NCBI GenBank assembly: GCA_934565795.1
Contig: CAKTIM010000014.1
Location: 1-56,421, forward strand
Direction of reading: 5' to 3'
From: an uncultured Oscillospiraceae bacterium
GTDB lineage: Bacteria; Bacillota; Clostridia; Oscillospirales; Oscillospiraceae
DNA: 56,421 nt
A program made the position numbers and the translations under genes. A model generated the notes under the pieces. The model made no database searches. It had not been told where the DNA came from and saw nothing but the letters and a program-made list of their open reading frames with translations. Below are positions 43,012-53,079 of the stretch, piece after piece. Each line of letters starts with the position of its first letter. Within the stretch, counting starts at the first letter, position 1.

Positions 43012-44373
43012 ATGAAAACGCGCAAGCTTCTTTCCCTGGCTGCGGCCCTGTGCCTGACATTCAGCCTTTGCCTGAGCGCACTTGCTCAGGGGCCTGGCGG
43101 AGATCCCCCCAGCGGAGGCCCTGGCGGCCCCGGTGGTGGCCCCGGAGGCTCCGCCTCCAGCGTGACCTATACCGCAGCGACGGAGATTTCCTCCGCCGCC
43201 ACCCTGGAGGATGGGGTATATCTTTCGGACAGCGCGGATGAAAACGCGATCCTCATTGACACGGACGAGGCCGTCACCCTGACGAATGCCACCGTCACCA
43301 AGTCCGGGGATTCTGACGGCGGCGACAGCTGTAATTTCTACGGTCTGAACGCGGCAGTGCTGGCCAAGGGCGGCGCGAACGTGACCATCGTGGGCGGCAC
43401 CATTACCAGCGACGCCAGCGGCGCCAACGGTGTCTTCTCCTACGGCGGAAACGGCGGACAGAACGGCGCAGCGGGTGACGGCACCACGGTGAATATCTCT
43501 GATACCGTCATCACCGCCACCGGCGACGGCTCCGGCGGCATAATGACCACCGGCGGCGGCATTACCAACGCCACAAACCTGACCGTCACCACCTCCGGTC
43601 GCTCTTCCGCAGCCATCCGCACCGACCGGGGCGGCGGCACCGTGAATGTGGACGGCGGCACCTACACCTCCAATGGCCTCGGCTCCCCTGCCATCTATTC
43701 CACTGCGGCCATCGCCGTCTCCAATGCAACGCTGGTATCCAATCTTTCCGAGGGTGTATGTATTGAAGGCATGAATTCCATCACCCTGACGGACTGCGAC
43801 CTCACCGCCAACAATACCCAGTGCAACGGCAACGCCACCTTCCTGGACACCATTATGATCTACCAGTCCATGTCCGGCGACGCTGACTCCGGCACCTCCG
43901 CCTTCACCATGACCGGCGGCAGCCTGACCAGCAAAAACGGCCACGTATTCCATGTGACCAACACCCACGCGGTCATTACGCTGAACGGTGTGGTGATCAC
44001 CAACGAGGACAGCGAGCAGGTGCTTCTGTCCATCTGTGACGACGGCTGGAGCGGCGCGGAGAACAACGCGGAGCTGTATGCCAACGGGCAAACTCTGGCA
44101 GGCTCCATTCTGGTAGGCAGCAACTCCCAGCTGACGCTGGCGCTTTCCGATGGCTCCTGCTTTACCGGCAGCATTTCCGGCAGCATCACGAACAGCAAGG
44201 GCAGCGTTATTTCCACTGAGGTCGGCACCGTCTCCCTCACCCTGGATGACACCAGCAGCTGGACGCTGACTGGCGACAGCTATGTTACAAGCTTCACTGG
44301 AGATGCCTCCCAGATCATCAGCAACGGCTACACCCTGTACGTCAACGGCGTGGCGCTGGCGGGCACCAAGTAA
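43012..44373 (+). CDS. Secreted beta-helix protein (Cthe_2159-like carbohydrate-binding type)
   Basis: 453 residues. Signal peptide about 1-25 (ALAQ), then a Gly/Pro-rich linker (26-47, GGPGGPGGGPGG) and a long Thr/Ser/Asn/Gly-rich region whose regular short strands (ATVTKSG, VTIVGGTITSD, VNISDTVITATG, VNVDGGTYTSNG, VSNATLVSN, LTDCDLTANN) form rungs of a right-handed beta-helix. This is like the Cthe_2159 polygalacturonate/cellulose-binding family, an assignment from pattern memory. No anchor or catalytic motif is seen. It is last in the unit with the repeat protein and ends at a terminator. Confidence 0.7.
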   Translation: MKTRKLLSLAAALCLTFSLCLSALAQGPGGDPPSGGPGGPGGGPGGSASSVTYTAATEISSAATLEDGVYLSDSADENAILIDTDEAVTLTNATVTKSGDSDGGDSCNFYGLNAAVLAKGGANVTIVGGTITSDASGANGVFSYGGNGGQNGAAGDGTTVNISDTVITATGDGSGGIMTTGGGITNATNLTVTTSGRSSAAIRTDRGGGTVNVDGGTYTSNGLGSPAIYSTAAIAVSNATLVSNLSEGVCIEGMNSITLTDCDLTANNTQCNGNATFLDTIMIYQSMSGDADSGTSAFTMTGGSLTSKNGHVFHVTNTHAVITLNGVVITNEDSEQVLLSICDDGWSGAENNAELYANGQTLAGSILVGSNSQLTLALSDGSCFTGSISGSITNSKGSVISTEVGTVSLTLDDTSSWTLTGDSYVTSFTGDASQIISNGYTLYVNGVALAGTK

Positions 44374-44388
44374 AAACTCCTTCCTAGC

Positions 44389-44422
44389 AAAAGTGCCTGG
44401 GCCAAATCACCCAGGCGCTTTT
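44389..44422. terminator. Bidirectional terminator
   Basis: AAAAGTGCCTGGG and CCCAGGCGCTTTT pair (one G-U) around CCAAATCA, between convergent genes. Confidence 0.85.
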
Positions 44423-44436
44423 GCATATCCAGCTTT

Positions 44437-45936
<1,500 letters not shown>

Positions 45937-45965
45937 ATTTCTTCCTCCTTGATGTGATTGAATAT

Positions 45966-45992
45966 GAAAAAAGAGCACCCGTCGGGGTACTC
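45966..45992 (-). terminator. Riboswitch expression-platform terminator
   Basis: On the minus strand GAGTACCC and GGGTGCTC (one G-U) pair around CGAC, followed by TTTTTTC, between the aptamers and the ATG. Confidence 0.8.
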
Positions 45993-46042
45993 TCAAAAGC
46001 AAGCTTTCAGCAGCGGGTAGAACCTACCCTCCACTTAAAACG

Positions 46043-46197
46043 CTCTGTCCTTTTGCCTGAGAGATTCGGTGGTCAGCCACCCCTTGCACCTTCGGCCCCC
46101 GGGCAAGCCCGGATGTCTCCAGAGTGCGATCCACATGCGGTCCTCTTACCTGAGAGTTTCACTCCGTCGGTCGGACTTCCTTGTCCAGTTCTCCGCA
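46043..46197 (-). promoter_or_regulatory. Tandem glycine riboswitch
   Basis: Read on the minus strand, aptamer 2 has GGCCGAAGGTGCAAGGGG and then CGAATCTCTCAGGCAAAAGG and ACAGAG (46125-46043). Aptamer 1 upstream has GCGGAGAACTGG, CCGACGGAGTGAAACTCTC and AGGTAAGAGGACCGC (46197-46135). Both keep the CTCTCAGG-AAAGGAC core of the gcvT class. A terminator and an alternative hairpin (GGGTAG/CTACCC, 46015-46029) follow, so glycine probably sets read-through into the symporter gene. Confidence 0.92.
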
Positions 46198-46240
46198 CGC
46201 TTCCTGTCGCACAATATTCAATTGCTGTAAATTTGTAAGG

Positions 46241-46269
46241 AATATATCATATCTAAATGCTTGTTGCAA
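46241..46269 (-). promoter_or_regulatory. Promoter of the glycine riboswitch transcript
   Basis: Minus strand TTGCAA (46269-46264), 17-bp spacer, TATATT (46246-46241). Confidence 0.7.
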
Positions 46270-46333
46270 CCCTTCGGTGTCAACTTTGGAGGAATGAACA
46301 GAATGTGAACAATGGAGCTGGCTGTTTTTGTAA

Positions 46334-46377
46334 AAAAGCGTTCGCCGCAAGGGCACATATGTGCTCCTGCGGCGAAC
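46334..46377 (-). terminator. Terminator of the amino-acid ABC operon
   Basis: GTTCGCCGC and GCGGCGAAC pair around a second stem GCACATATGTGC; the minus strand continues with GCTTTTTTAC. Confidence 0.85.
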
Positions 46378-46416
46378 CATTTTCATATAAAAGGTTGATT
46401 CAGCGCTTCCAAGGGC

Positions 46417-47217
46417 TTATTCAGAAATATCCTCACCAAAAAAGCGGACGGAAAGCTCCGACAGGACGCCCTCCTCGCGCAGCTCGGCAATGGCCTGATT
46501 GATGGCCTCCATCAGCGTGGCGGTGTTTTCCTGCTCCGTGCTCTTGCGCATGGGGATGGAGACATTGGAGGCATCCTCGGTGGTGGCAACCACCTTCAGG
46601 TTGGAATCCGGGTGCTGGGCCATGTAGTCGGTATAGGACACGATGGCATTCAGCGTCGCGTCCGCCCGGCCCTGGAGCACCATGGTCAGGGTTTCATCCA
46701 GCGTGGCCACGCCATAGCAGGTAGCGCCGTAGCTCTCTGCCAGGTTCATATAGGTGGAGGCGATGGAGTTGGCCGTCTTTTTCCCATCCAGGTCTTCAAA
46801 AGAATGGATGGTATCGTTATCGCCGCGGACGATCAGCGCAGTGCGGATGTAGGCGTAGGGATCGGTGAAATCATACTTCTCCTCCCGCTCCGGGGTCACC
46901 TCCACGCCGTTGACTACGATATCATACCGCCCGGCGTCCATACCGGCAAACAGGCCATCCCACTCGCCGGGGATGATCTGCGCTTCCACGCCCAGCTTCT
47001 CCGCGATGGCCTTGGCCACCTCCACGTCATAGCCCGTCAGCTCGTCATCCTCGCCGACAAACGACCAGGGCGCCCAATCGCCCTCCAGGCCGATAATGAT
47101 CTTTCCACGCTGCTGGATGGTGGTCAGCAGATCGTCGGGCGCCTTGGCAGAAACCGCCATGGCCAGCATCGCCGTCAGCATCAGGACGGTGCACAGTGCG
47201 GCAAATAATCTTTTCAT
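46417..47217 (-). CDS. Amino-acid ABC transporter substrate-binding protein
   Basis: 266 residues, family 3 solute-binding protein. Signal peptide about 1-24 ending AVSAKA; unusually for a Gram-positive organism it has no lipobox cysteine. Family motifs include GLEGDWAPWSFV, LTGYDVEVAKAIAEKLG and FTDPYAYIRTALIV. It would bind polar amino acids (Arg, His, Gln or Cys types) outside the cell and deliver them to the permease encoded upstream. Last gene of the permease-ATPase-binding protein operon (gaps 12 and 6 bp). Confidence 0.92.
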   Translation of the reverse strand: MKRLFAALCTVLMLTAMLAMAVSAKAPDDLLTTIQQRGKIIIGLEGDWAPWSFVGEDDELTGYDVEVAKAIAEKLGVEAQIIPGEWDGLFAGMDAGRYDIVVNGVEVTPEREEKYDFTDPYAYIRTALIVRGDNDTIHSFEDLDGKKTANSIASTYMNLAESYGATCYGVATLDETLTMVLQGRADATLNAIVSYTDYMAQHPDSNLKVVATTEDASNVSIPMRKSTEQENTATLMEAINQAIAELREEGVLSELSVRFFGEDISE

Positions 47218-47223
47218 CTTGCT

Positions 47224-47970
47224 TTACTCCTTTTCATGTTGTGAAATGGTTTTCAAAAAAGCGCGGGTGCGCTCTTCCTTCGGGTTTGCAAAGAAATCCT
47301 CGGAGGGGCCGGACTCCACAATGGAGCCGTTCTCCATAAAGATCACCTTGGTGGATACATTCCGGGCAAAGCCAAGCTCATGGGTCACCACCAGCATGGT
47401 CATCCCCTCTTCGGCCAGTCTGCGCATCACCGCCAGCACCTCACCCGTCAGCTCCGGGTCAAGGGCGGAGGTGGGTTCATCAAAATAGATGATCTCCGGG
47501 TTTGTGGCCAGGGCGCGGGCGATGGCCACCCGCTGCTGCTGGCCGCCGGAGAGGGCGTTGGGATAGCTGTCCGCCTTGTCGGCCAGCCCCACCCTGCTCA
47601 GAGCGGAACGGGCAAGCTGCTCCGCCTGGGCCTTCGGCATTCTCCGGGCCACCGTCAGCCCCAGCATCACATTTTGCAGGGCGGTCTTGTTACGGAACAG
47701 GTTGTAGCTCTGGAACACGAAAGCCGTCTTTCTGCGGATGCGCCGGATATCCTTCTTGGAAATACGGTTGAGCTGGAAATGCTCCCCATCGAATTCCATC
47801 TCCCCGGAATCGGCGGTCTCCAGGAAGTTGATGCACCGAAGCAGGGTGGTTTTCCCGCCGCCGCTTTGGCCAATGATGGCAATGACGTCGCCCTTGTTGA
47901 CCGAAAGGTCAACTCCCTTCAGCACCTGATTACCGTCAAACTGCTTGGTCAGATTGTGAACTGTCAGCAT
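47224..47970 (-). CDS. Amino-acid ABC transporter ATP-binding protein
   Basis: 248 residues, GlnQ/HisP type. Walker [12 protein letters not shown] (34-44), signature [15 protein letters not shown], Walker [14 protein letters not shown] and the switch His in VVTHELGFA are intact. GGAGGGTATGCG precedes the ATG. It powers the adjacent permease and shares its operon. Confidence 0.96.
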   Translation of the reverse strand: MLTVHNLTKQFDGNQVLKGVDLSVNKGDVIAIIGQSGGGKTTLLRCINFLETADSGEMEFDGEHFQLNRISKKDIRRIRRKTAFVFQSYNLFRNKTALQNVMLGLTVARRMPKAQAEQLARSALSRVGLADKADSYPNALSGGQQQRVAIARALATNPEIIYFDEPTSALDPELTGEVLAVMRRLAEEGMTMLVVTHELGFARNVSTKVIFMENGSIVESGPSEDFFANPKEERTRAFLKTISQHEKE

Positions 47971-47982
47971 CGCATACCCTCC

Positions 47983-48684
47983 TTAGAAGCCATAGGCTGC
48001 CAATTTCTTTTCGCAGACGGCCTGAAGCTTGGTCAGCACAGTGCAGAACAGCAGGTAGATCAACGCGACCTCGATGTACAGCGCCAGGTGCTCATAATAC
48101 CGGGAGGCGATGCGCTGGGTGACCATAAACATCTCCATTACGGTGATGTTGGCCGCCAGGGAGGTATCCTTGAGCATGGAGATCAGAGAATTGGACAGCG
48201 GCGGGAACGCAGTGCGGAAGGCCTGGGGCAGGACGACATGCCACATGGTCTGCATCCAGCTCATGCCGACGCACACGCCGGCCTCCATCTGCCCCCGGGG
48301 AATGGACTCGATGGCTGCCCGCACGGTCTCGGCGCAGTAGGCCCCCTCATTGATGGAGAATACCAGCACCGCCGTGGGGAATGGCTCCAGCACCACACCC
48401 AGATTGGGCAGGCCATAAAACACCACATACAGCTGCACCAGCAGCGGTGTGCCGCGAATGACCCAGATATAAAAGCGGACAATCTGCTGCAGCACCGGCA
48501 CCTTGGCCACCCGGATCATGGCAGCAATCACCGCAATCACCAGGGCACAGGCAAAGGAAATGGCCGTCAGCGGAATGGTCATTTTCAGCCCAGGCAGCAG
48601 CATCTTCGGGAATGATTCAATTAAGATATTAACCAGGCGGTTCGACATGAGCTGCGAGAAAAAGCTGCTCAGGCTCTCTATCAT
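47983..48684 (-). CDS. Amino-acid ABC transporter permease
   Basis: 233 residues, HisM/GlnP type with five hydrophobic segments and the ATPase-contact loop EAGVCVGMSWMQTMWHVVLP. Near TPLLVQLYVVFYGLP is the usual RGTP segment of polar amino-acid permeases. AAGGAG lies before the ATG. First gene of the three-gene importer operon; a TATAAT at 48797-48792 on the minus strand gives a possible -10 with a poor -35. Confidence 0.95.
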   Translation of the reverse strand: MIESLSSFFSQLMSNRLVNILIESFPKMLLPGLKMTIPLTAISFACALVIAVIAAMIRVAKVPVLQQIVRFYIWVIRGTPLLVQLYVVFYGLPNLGVVLEPFPTAVLVFSINEGAYCAETVRAAIESIPRGQMEAGVCVGMSWMQTMWHVVLPQAFRTAFPPLSNSLISMLKDTSLAANITVMEMFMVTQRIASRYYEHLALYIEVALIYLLFCTVLTKLQAVCEKKLAAYGF

Positions 48685-48891
48685 CGTTTTTGCTCCTTGA
48701 CCAAAGATTGCCCCGCGCCCTCAAAAACTGGTTTTACACCAGGCAGCGGGCACGAAAAAATAGGGGAACCCAGTTCACTCCACTTATATTCATTATATCA
48801 TTTCCTGTCAAGAGCTGGAAGCAAAAAATTTGGGTGGGCACTCTCAACAGAGCACCCGCCCGAAAGATTCCCGAAGGTCGCGCGAACGCGG

Positions 48892-51627
48892 CTACGGCTC
48901 TTCACTTACCGTCTCTTTTTGGCTTCTGGTCGTGTAGCCACAGGTCTCGCATCTTTGCACAATGAAGACCGTATCATCCTCCGTCTCTTCGGTGGCCGCA
49001 CCGAATTGGTGGGAGGTCACATACCAGCGAATCGCTTCGTGGCAGTCGGAGCAGCTCACCGTAATGCGCTGGCATGTACCCGCCTCGCCGACCGTGCTGG
49101 CAGACGACGTGCCATCGACATGGGCAATGTACTGCGTATCCAGCACCTCGCCGCAGGCGGTGCATTGGGTGACCAGGGCGTAGCAGTAGGCCGGTTCAAC
49201 CAGGCTGCCCTGGCTGTCCAGCACGGGCTTGTTCGGGTTCACCTCCTTGGCAGGCTCGCCAGGAAGGTGGGTGGCAGGAATTTCCTTCTGAGCCGTAAGG
49301 ACTTCGCCGCAGACGGAGCAGACAGAGCCTTCGGTCAGGCCGGGCTGGGTACAGGTCGGCTCCACCGCCGGAAGCACCTGCACCGTATGGGGCAGCTTGG
49401 GGATCGTCTGCTGGGGCGTAATCACATAGCTGCACACACTGCACACGATGCCAACCGTACAGCCCTCCCTGGTGCAGGTCGGCTCGGCACCGGCCAGGGA
49501 GCCAATGGTATGCGGCAGGGCGGGAATGACCTCGCACGGCTCCAGAATTTCGCCGCAGACAGAGCACATGGAGCCATCGGTATAGCCCTCGCGGAAGCAC
49601 ATGGGGTAAATTCCGTAAATCTTCTCCGGGGTATGGGGAAGCTTTTTAATCACGGTCTGGCGAAGCAGCACCTTGCCGCAAACCTTGCAGCGGGAGCCCT
49701 CCGTCAGGCCGACGCGGGAGCAGGTGGCCTCCCGGCCGGGCATTGCAACAGGGGTATGCTCCGGCTTGGGAATCTCCTGCTGCGCCAGCAGCTCCTCGCC
49801 GCAGACCTCGCATTTCTTTCCCTCGGTCAGGCCCGTCTTGGCACAGGTAGCCTCCCGGCCAGGCACGGATACCTCCGTGTGGCCCAGGGCGGGAACCTCC
49901 TCCTGCCGGGTCAGAAGCTTTCCGCAGACGGCGCAGCGGCTTCCCTCGGTCAGGCCTGTTTCGGTGCAGGTAGGCGCAACGGCGGCAATCGCCTCCGGCG
50001 TATGGGGAATCGTACGGATGGTCTGCTGACGCTGAATCCACCGCTTGCAGACGGTGCAGCGCTGGCCCTCCGTCAGGCCGGGACGGGAGCAGGTCGGCTC
50101 TCTGCCCGGAACGGTACCAACAGTATGCTCCGCCATGGGTACGGCCTGCGCCTGCGTCAGCACCTTGCCGCAGAGGCTGCAAACCACCGATTCGGTCTGG
50201 CCCTCCTTGGTGCAGGTGGGCGCAACCGCCGGGATCGTTTCTTCCTGGTGGGCCGTCATGGGGATGGTCTCCTGCTTGGTCAGGAGCTTGCCGCAGGTGG
50301 TGCAGCGCTCACCGTCGGTCAGGCCGGGGCGGGTGCAGGTGGGGGCACGTCCGGGGATCGTCTTTCCGCTGTGACCCAGGGCAGGAACGGTCTCCTGCTC
50401 GGTCAGGGTCTCACCGCAGAGGGCGCATACGCTTCCCTCGGTCAGGCCGTCCTTTTCACAGGTGGGAGCTACGGCAGGGACGACCTGCGGCTCATGCTCA
50501 TGCAGCTCCACACTGTTTTCCGCCGCCATCGGCTCACCGCACACCGCGCAGCGCGTTTCTCCATCGTCCGTTGTCTCCGGCTGGTGTCCCGTGGCAGGAA
50601 CCGTCTCCTGGGGTGTCAGGATCTCGCCGCACACCCGGCATTTCACGCCAGCGGTCTTCCCCTCCTGGGTGCAGGTCGGTGCCTCGGCAGGCAGCTCCTC
50701 CTCGGTGTGGCCCAGCGCGGGCAGCAGGGCTTCGTTGATCTGGCCGCACAGGCGGCACTCCTGAATCACCTTTCCGCCCTCCAGGCAGGTGGGTTCCTCC
50801 CGCTGAATATCCTCATAGTCGTGCCCGGTTTCCAGCAGGTTCTCAATTGCTTCTTCTGTCAGACAAAGCTCCTTCCCCGCCTTGGCGCAGTGGAGCAGCT
50901 GGTTCAGCACAGCATCCGGCAGCTTGCCGTAGGGGATATCCAGCACGGGCGTACCGCTTCCCTTCTGGCCGGGCTGAAGCGACCAGGGATCGGTGGACTT
51001 CCAGGCGTTCTGATCGATTTCATCCGCCAGCATAAAGGAGGGCTTCCCTCCCTCGGTGGAAATCAGCAGCGCCTCCCCTGCCTCGGCGGTGGTCTTTTTC
51101 CCACCCTCCAGCAGCAGCGCGTCGGCGGCTCCCTGGAACACCTCGATCAGCGTATAGTCCTTCATCCTGCTGACCCGGACGATTCCCTGGCTGATGGAGA
51201 TCAGGCCGCCATCCGTCTGAATCTGGAACAGCTCTCCGTCTGCCAGCGGCTCCTCCAGCTGAACCAGGATGCCGCCATTTTCCAGGTGGATTCTGGTCTT
51301 GCCGTTCTCCGGCGTGCCGGAGGCCTCCAGGCGAATTTCAGAGCTTTCCTGAATGTAGATGTGCTTATCGCCGTCGGCGCTCAGCGTCAGCTCCGTGCCG
51401 GAGCCGGTGCGGATGCCGTCGTCACTTTTCAGGGCTGCCCCCGGCTCGGCGCTCTGGGTGGACTTGTCCGCATGGACGATCTCCAGCCGGTCGCCGGTGG
51501 ACTCCACCTGAATCTCCCGTGAGAAATTCCCGGTGTCAATGCTCTCCGGCTTTGCCTTCTCGGCACAGCCGCACAGCAGCAGCGCCAGGCAGCAGGCCAA
51601 CAGCAGCAATTTACGAAGCATCTTCAT
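48892..51627 (-). CDS. Large lipoprotein with FecR-like domain and CxxC repeats
   Basis: 911 residues. Signal peptide with lipobox LCGC (lipidated C21), GGAGAAGAAAC before ATG. Residues about 36-200 form a beta-rich FecR-like domain (SAEPGAALKSDDGIRTGSGTE...QIQTDGGLISISQGIVRVS). A linker leads to about 12 good and 3 degenerate repeats of about 41 residues from residue 268 to the C-terminus. The pattern is (G/P)HT...P...PTC...GLTEGS.C..CG..L..QE.(I/V)P.L. Each unit carries Cys, CxxC and a His, enough for a CCCH metal site or for disulfides. It stands alone with its own promoter (51735-51762). The function is unknown; a surface zinc-binding or redox scaffold is conceivable. Confidence 0.75.
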   Translation of the reverse strand: MKMLRKLLLLACCLALLLCGCAEKAKPESIDTGNFSREIQVESTGDRLEIVHADKSTQSAEPGAALKSDDGIRTGSGTELTLSADGDKHIYIQESSEIRLEASGTPENGKTRIHLENGGILVQLEEPLADGELFQIQTDGGLISISQGIVRVSRMKDYTLIEVFQGAADALLLEGGKKTTAEAGEALLISTEGGKPSFMLADEIDQNAWKSTDPWSLQPGQKGSGTPVLDIPYGKLPDAVLNQLLHCAKAGKELCLTEEAIENLLETGHDYEDIQREEPTCLEGGKVIQECRLCGQINEALLPALGHTEEELPAEAPTCTQEGKTAGVKCRVCGEILTPQETVPATGHQPETTDDGETRCAVCGEPMAAENSVELHEHEPQVVPAVAPTCEKDGLTEGSVCALCGETLTEQETVPALGHSGKTIPGRAPTCTRPGLTDGERCTTCGKLLTKQETIPMTAHQEETIPAVAPTCTKEGQTESVVCSLCGKVLTQAQAVPMAEHTVGTVPGREPTCSRPGLTEGQRCTVCKRWIQRQQTIRTIPHTPEAIAAVAPTCTETGLTEGSRCAVCGKLLTRQEEVPALGHTEVSVPGREATCAKTGLTEGKKCEVCGEELLAQQEIPKPEHTPVAMPGREATCSRVGLTEGSRCKVCGKVLLRQTVIKKLPHTPEKIYGIYPMCFREGYTDGSMCSVCGEILEPCEVIPALPHTIGSLAGAEPTCTREGCTVGIVCSVCSYVITPQQTIPKLPHTVQVLPAVEPTCTQPGLTEGSVCSVCGEVLTAQKEIPATHLPGEPAKEVNPNKPVLDSQGSLVEPAYCYALVTQCTACGEVLDTQYIAHVDGTSSASTVGEAGTCQRITVSCSDCHEAIRWYVTSHQFGAATEETEDDTVFIVQRCETCGYTTRSQKETVSEEP
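49300..50800 (-). repeat. About 12 tandem 123-bp coding repeats (CxxC units)
   Basis: Units of roughly 123 bp encode the 41-residue CxxC repeat of the lipoprotein. They differ markedly in DNA sequence (for example GHSGKTIPGRAPTCTRPGLT against EHTPVAMPGREATCSRVGLT), so the array is old rather than freshly amplified. Confidence 0.8.
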
Positions 51628-51734
51628 GTTTCTTCTCCTTTCGGTGCAGCGGCCCCCAAAAAAACAACGTGATATCGGGGCCGTACAGGAATTCTATCCA
51701 ATAATGGACGTTTTCACTCTCTGTTTATAGGGTT

Positions 51735-51762
51735 ATTATAACATGCAAAGCGGAGATTGCAA
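51735..51762 (-). promoter_or_regulatory. Promoter of the CxxC-repeat lipoprotein gene
   Basis: Minus strand TTGCAA (51762-51757), 16-bp spacer, TATAAT (51740-51735), about 110 bp before the ATG. Confidence 0.75.
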
Positions 51763-51836
51763 GAATTATTCACAGATTTTTTCGTTAAAAACCAACGCTT
51801 TTCAACATTTTGCCGATTTTGGCGCCGACGAAGCCC

Positions 51837-51865
51837 TTGCGCTGGCGGGATCGCTGTGGTAAAAT
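51837..51865 (+). promoter_or_regulatory. Promoter of the NTF2-like gene
   Basis: TTGCGC (51837-51842), 17-bp spacer, TAAAAT (51860-51865), 51 bp before the ATG. Confidence 0.65.
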
Positions 51866-51915
51866 AAAAAGCGCCATCAGCCGGAAGAAACGGCTTTTGG
51901 CTGTGGAGGTACAAA

Positions 51916-52293
51916 ATGGAGCTGAACATAACAGCATTCTGGGACGCTGTCCTGCGGCAGGACGCAGCGGCCATCAGGGAATTCTTCCACCCCGATGCCT
52001 GGGTGAACTGGAACAACACCAACGAGCATTTCACCCTGGAGGAATTCATCCGGGCAAACTGCGAGTATCCCGGCCAGTGGGATGGCGCGGTAGAGCAGGT
52101 CATTACCACCGATACCCACGTGATCACCGCCACCCATGTGTATAACAGGGATGGAAGCATCTCCTGCCATGTGGCCTCCTTCATCCGCGTCGTGGATGGG
52201 AGGATTGCATCCATAGACGAATACTGGGGCGACGACGGCCCTGCCCCGCAGTGGCGGCAGGACAAGCACATCGGAAGCAGCATCAGGGAATAG
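51916..52293 (+). CDS. NTF2-like/SnoaL-like protein
   Basis: 125 residues of the cone-shaped NTF2 fold: N-terminal helix (ITAFWDAVLRQDAAAIREFF), the strand HPDAWVNWNNTNEHFT, and C-terminal sheet with HVASFIRVVDGRIASIDEYW. Such proteins bind or isomerise small molecules; the substrate is not predictable. GGAGG precedes the ATG. It is followed by a methyltransferase gene 52 bp later on the same strand. Confidence 0.8.
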   Translation: MELNITAFWDAVLRQDAAAIREFFHPDAWVNWNNTNEHFTLEEFIRANCEYPGQWDGAVEQVITTDTHVITATHVYNRDGSISCHVASFIRVVDGRIASIDEYWGDDGPAPQWRQDKHIGSSIRE

Positions 52294-52345
52294 GCAAACA
52301 CAGAAACAGGCAAGTCCAACATAAAAAAACATTGGAGTAAATTAC

Positions 52346-52999
52346 ATGGCAGACAAAATACAAAACGCTTACGAATCATCAAAAAGCATCTATGACGACG
52401 TTCTCACCCAGAGCAATTTTTTCAGCAGAATGTACATCAAGGTATTTTGGAGCGGGACAGACGACAATGAGATCGCGCGAAAGGTCTTATCCTATATTCC
52501 CGATGATTTTTCGGGAGAGCTGCTTGATGTCCCGGTGGGAACGGCTGTGTTCACGGAGCGCAAATGGGCATCCCTGAAAAATGCGCATATCACCTGCCTT
52601 GATTACAGCACGGACATGCTTGAGCAGGCCGAAAAGAGGCTGAGCGGCTATCCGCATATCAAATGCATTCAGGGTGATGCGGGGAATCTGCAAATGGGTG
52701 ACGAATCCCTTGATATCGTCGTCAGCATGAACGGTTTCCATGCATTCCCCGACAAGCAAAAAGCGTTCAGCGAAACCTGGCGCGTTTTGAAACCGGGCGG
52801 TGATTTTATCGCCTGCTTCTATATCAAGGGGAAATCCAAACGAACGGACTGGCTTGTTAAAAACATTCTTGCAAAGAAGGGCTGGTTCTCTTCCCCATTC
52901 CAGACGGAGGATGAGCTGAGAGACATTTTGCAGAAAATGTATAAAGAGGTCAATATCCACTTTGACGGGTCAATGGTATACTTCCACTGTGTGAAGTAG
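52346..52999 (+). CDS. Class I SAM-dependent methyltransferase
   Basis: 217 residues, UbiE/Methyltransf_11 type. Motif I is ELLDVPVGTAVF (about 58-69), with Pro in place of the usual second Gly, as in some clostridial members; motif II HITCLDYSTDMLEQA gives the ribose-binding Asp; later motifs DIVVSMNGFHAFPD and RVLKPGGDF are present. The substrate is unknown. Probably transcribed with the NTF2-like gene. Confidence 0.88.
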   Translation: MADKIQNAYESSKSIYDDVLTQSNFFSRMYIKVFWSGTDDNEIARKVLSYIPDDFSGELLDVPVGTAVFTERKWASLKNAHITCLDYSTDMLEQAEKRLSGYPHIKCIQGDAGNLQMGDESLDIVVSMNGFHAFPDKQKAFSETWRVLKPGGDFIACFYIKGKSKRTDWLVKNILAKKGWFSSPFQTEDELRDILQKMYKEVNIHFDGSMVYFHCVK

Positions 53000-53026
53000 C
53001 CTTGACCGCTCTTATGTCAGTACAAA

Positions 53027-53058
53027 AACGACCGCAGCCAAACCCGGCTGCGGTCGTT
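53027..53058. terminator. Bidirectional terminator
   Basis: AACGACCGCAGCC and GGCTGCGGTCGTT pair perfectly over 13 bp with loop AAACCC, between the convergent methyltransferase and sstT genes. Confidence 0.9.
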
Positions 53059-53079
53059 CCCTAATAATTTACTTGTAAT

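Noticed and set aside
48697..51522. 941-codon open frame on the plus strand with regular repeats
   Set aside because: It is the complement of the CxxC-repeat lipoprotein gene; its repeats mirror those codons, it has no ribosome site or signal, and the composition (Gly/Arg/Leu-rich) is typical of antisense frames in GC-rich genes.
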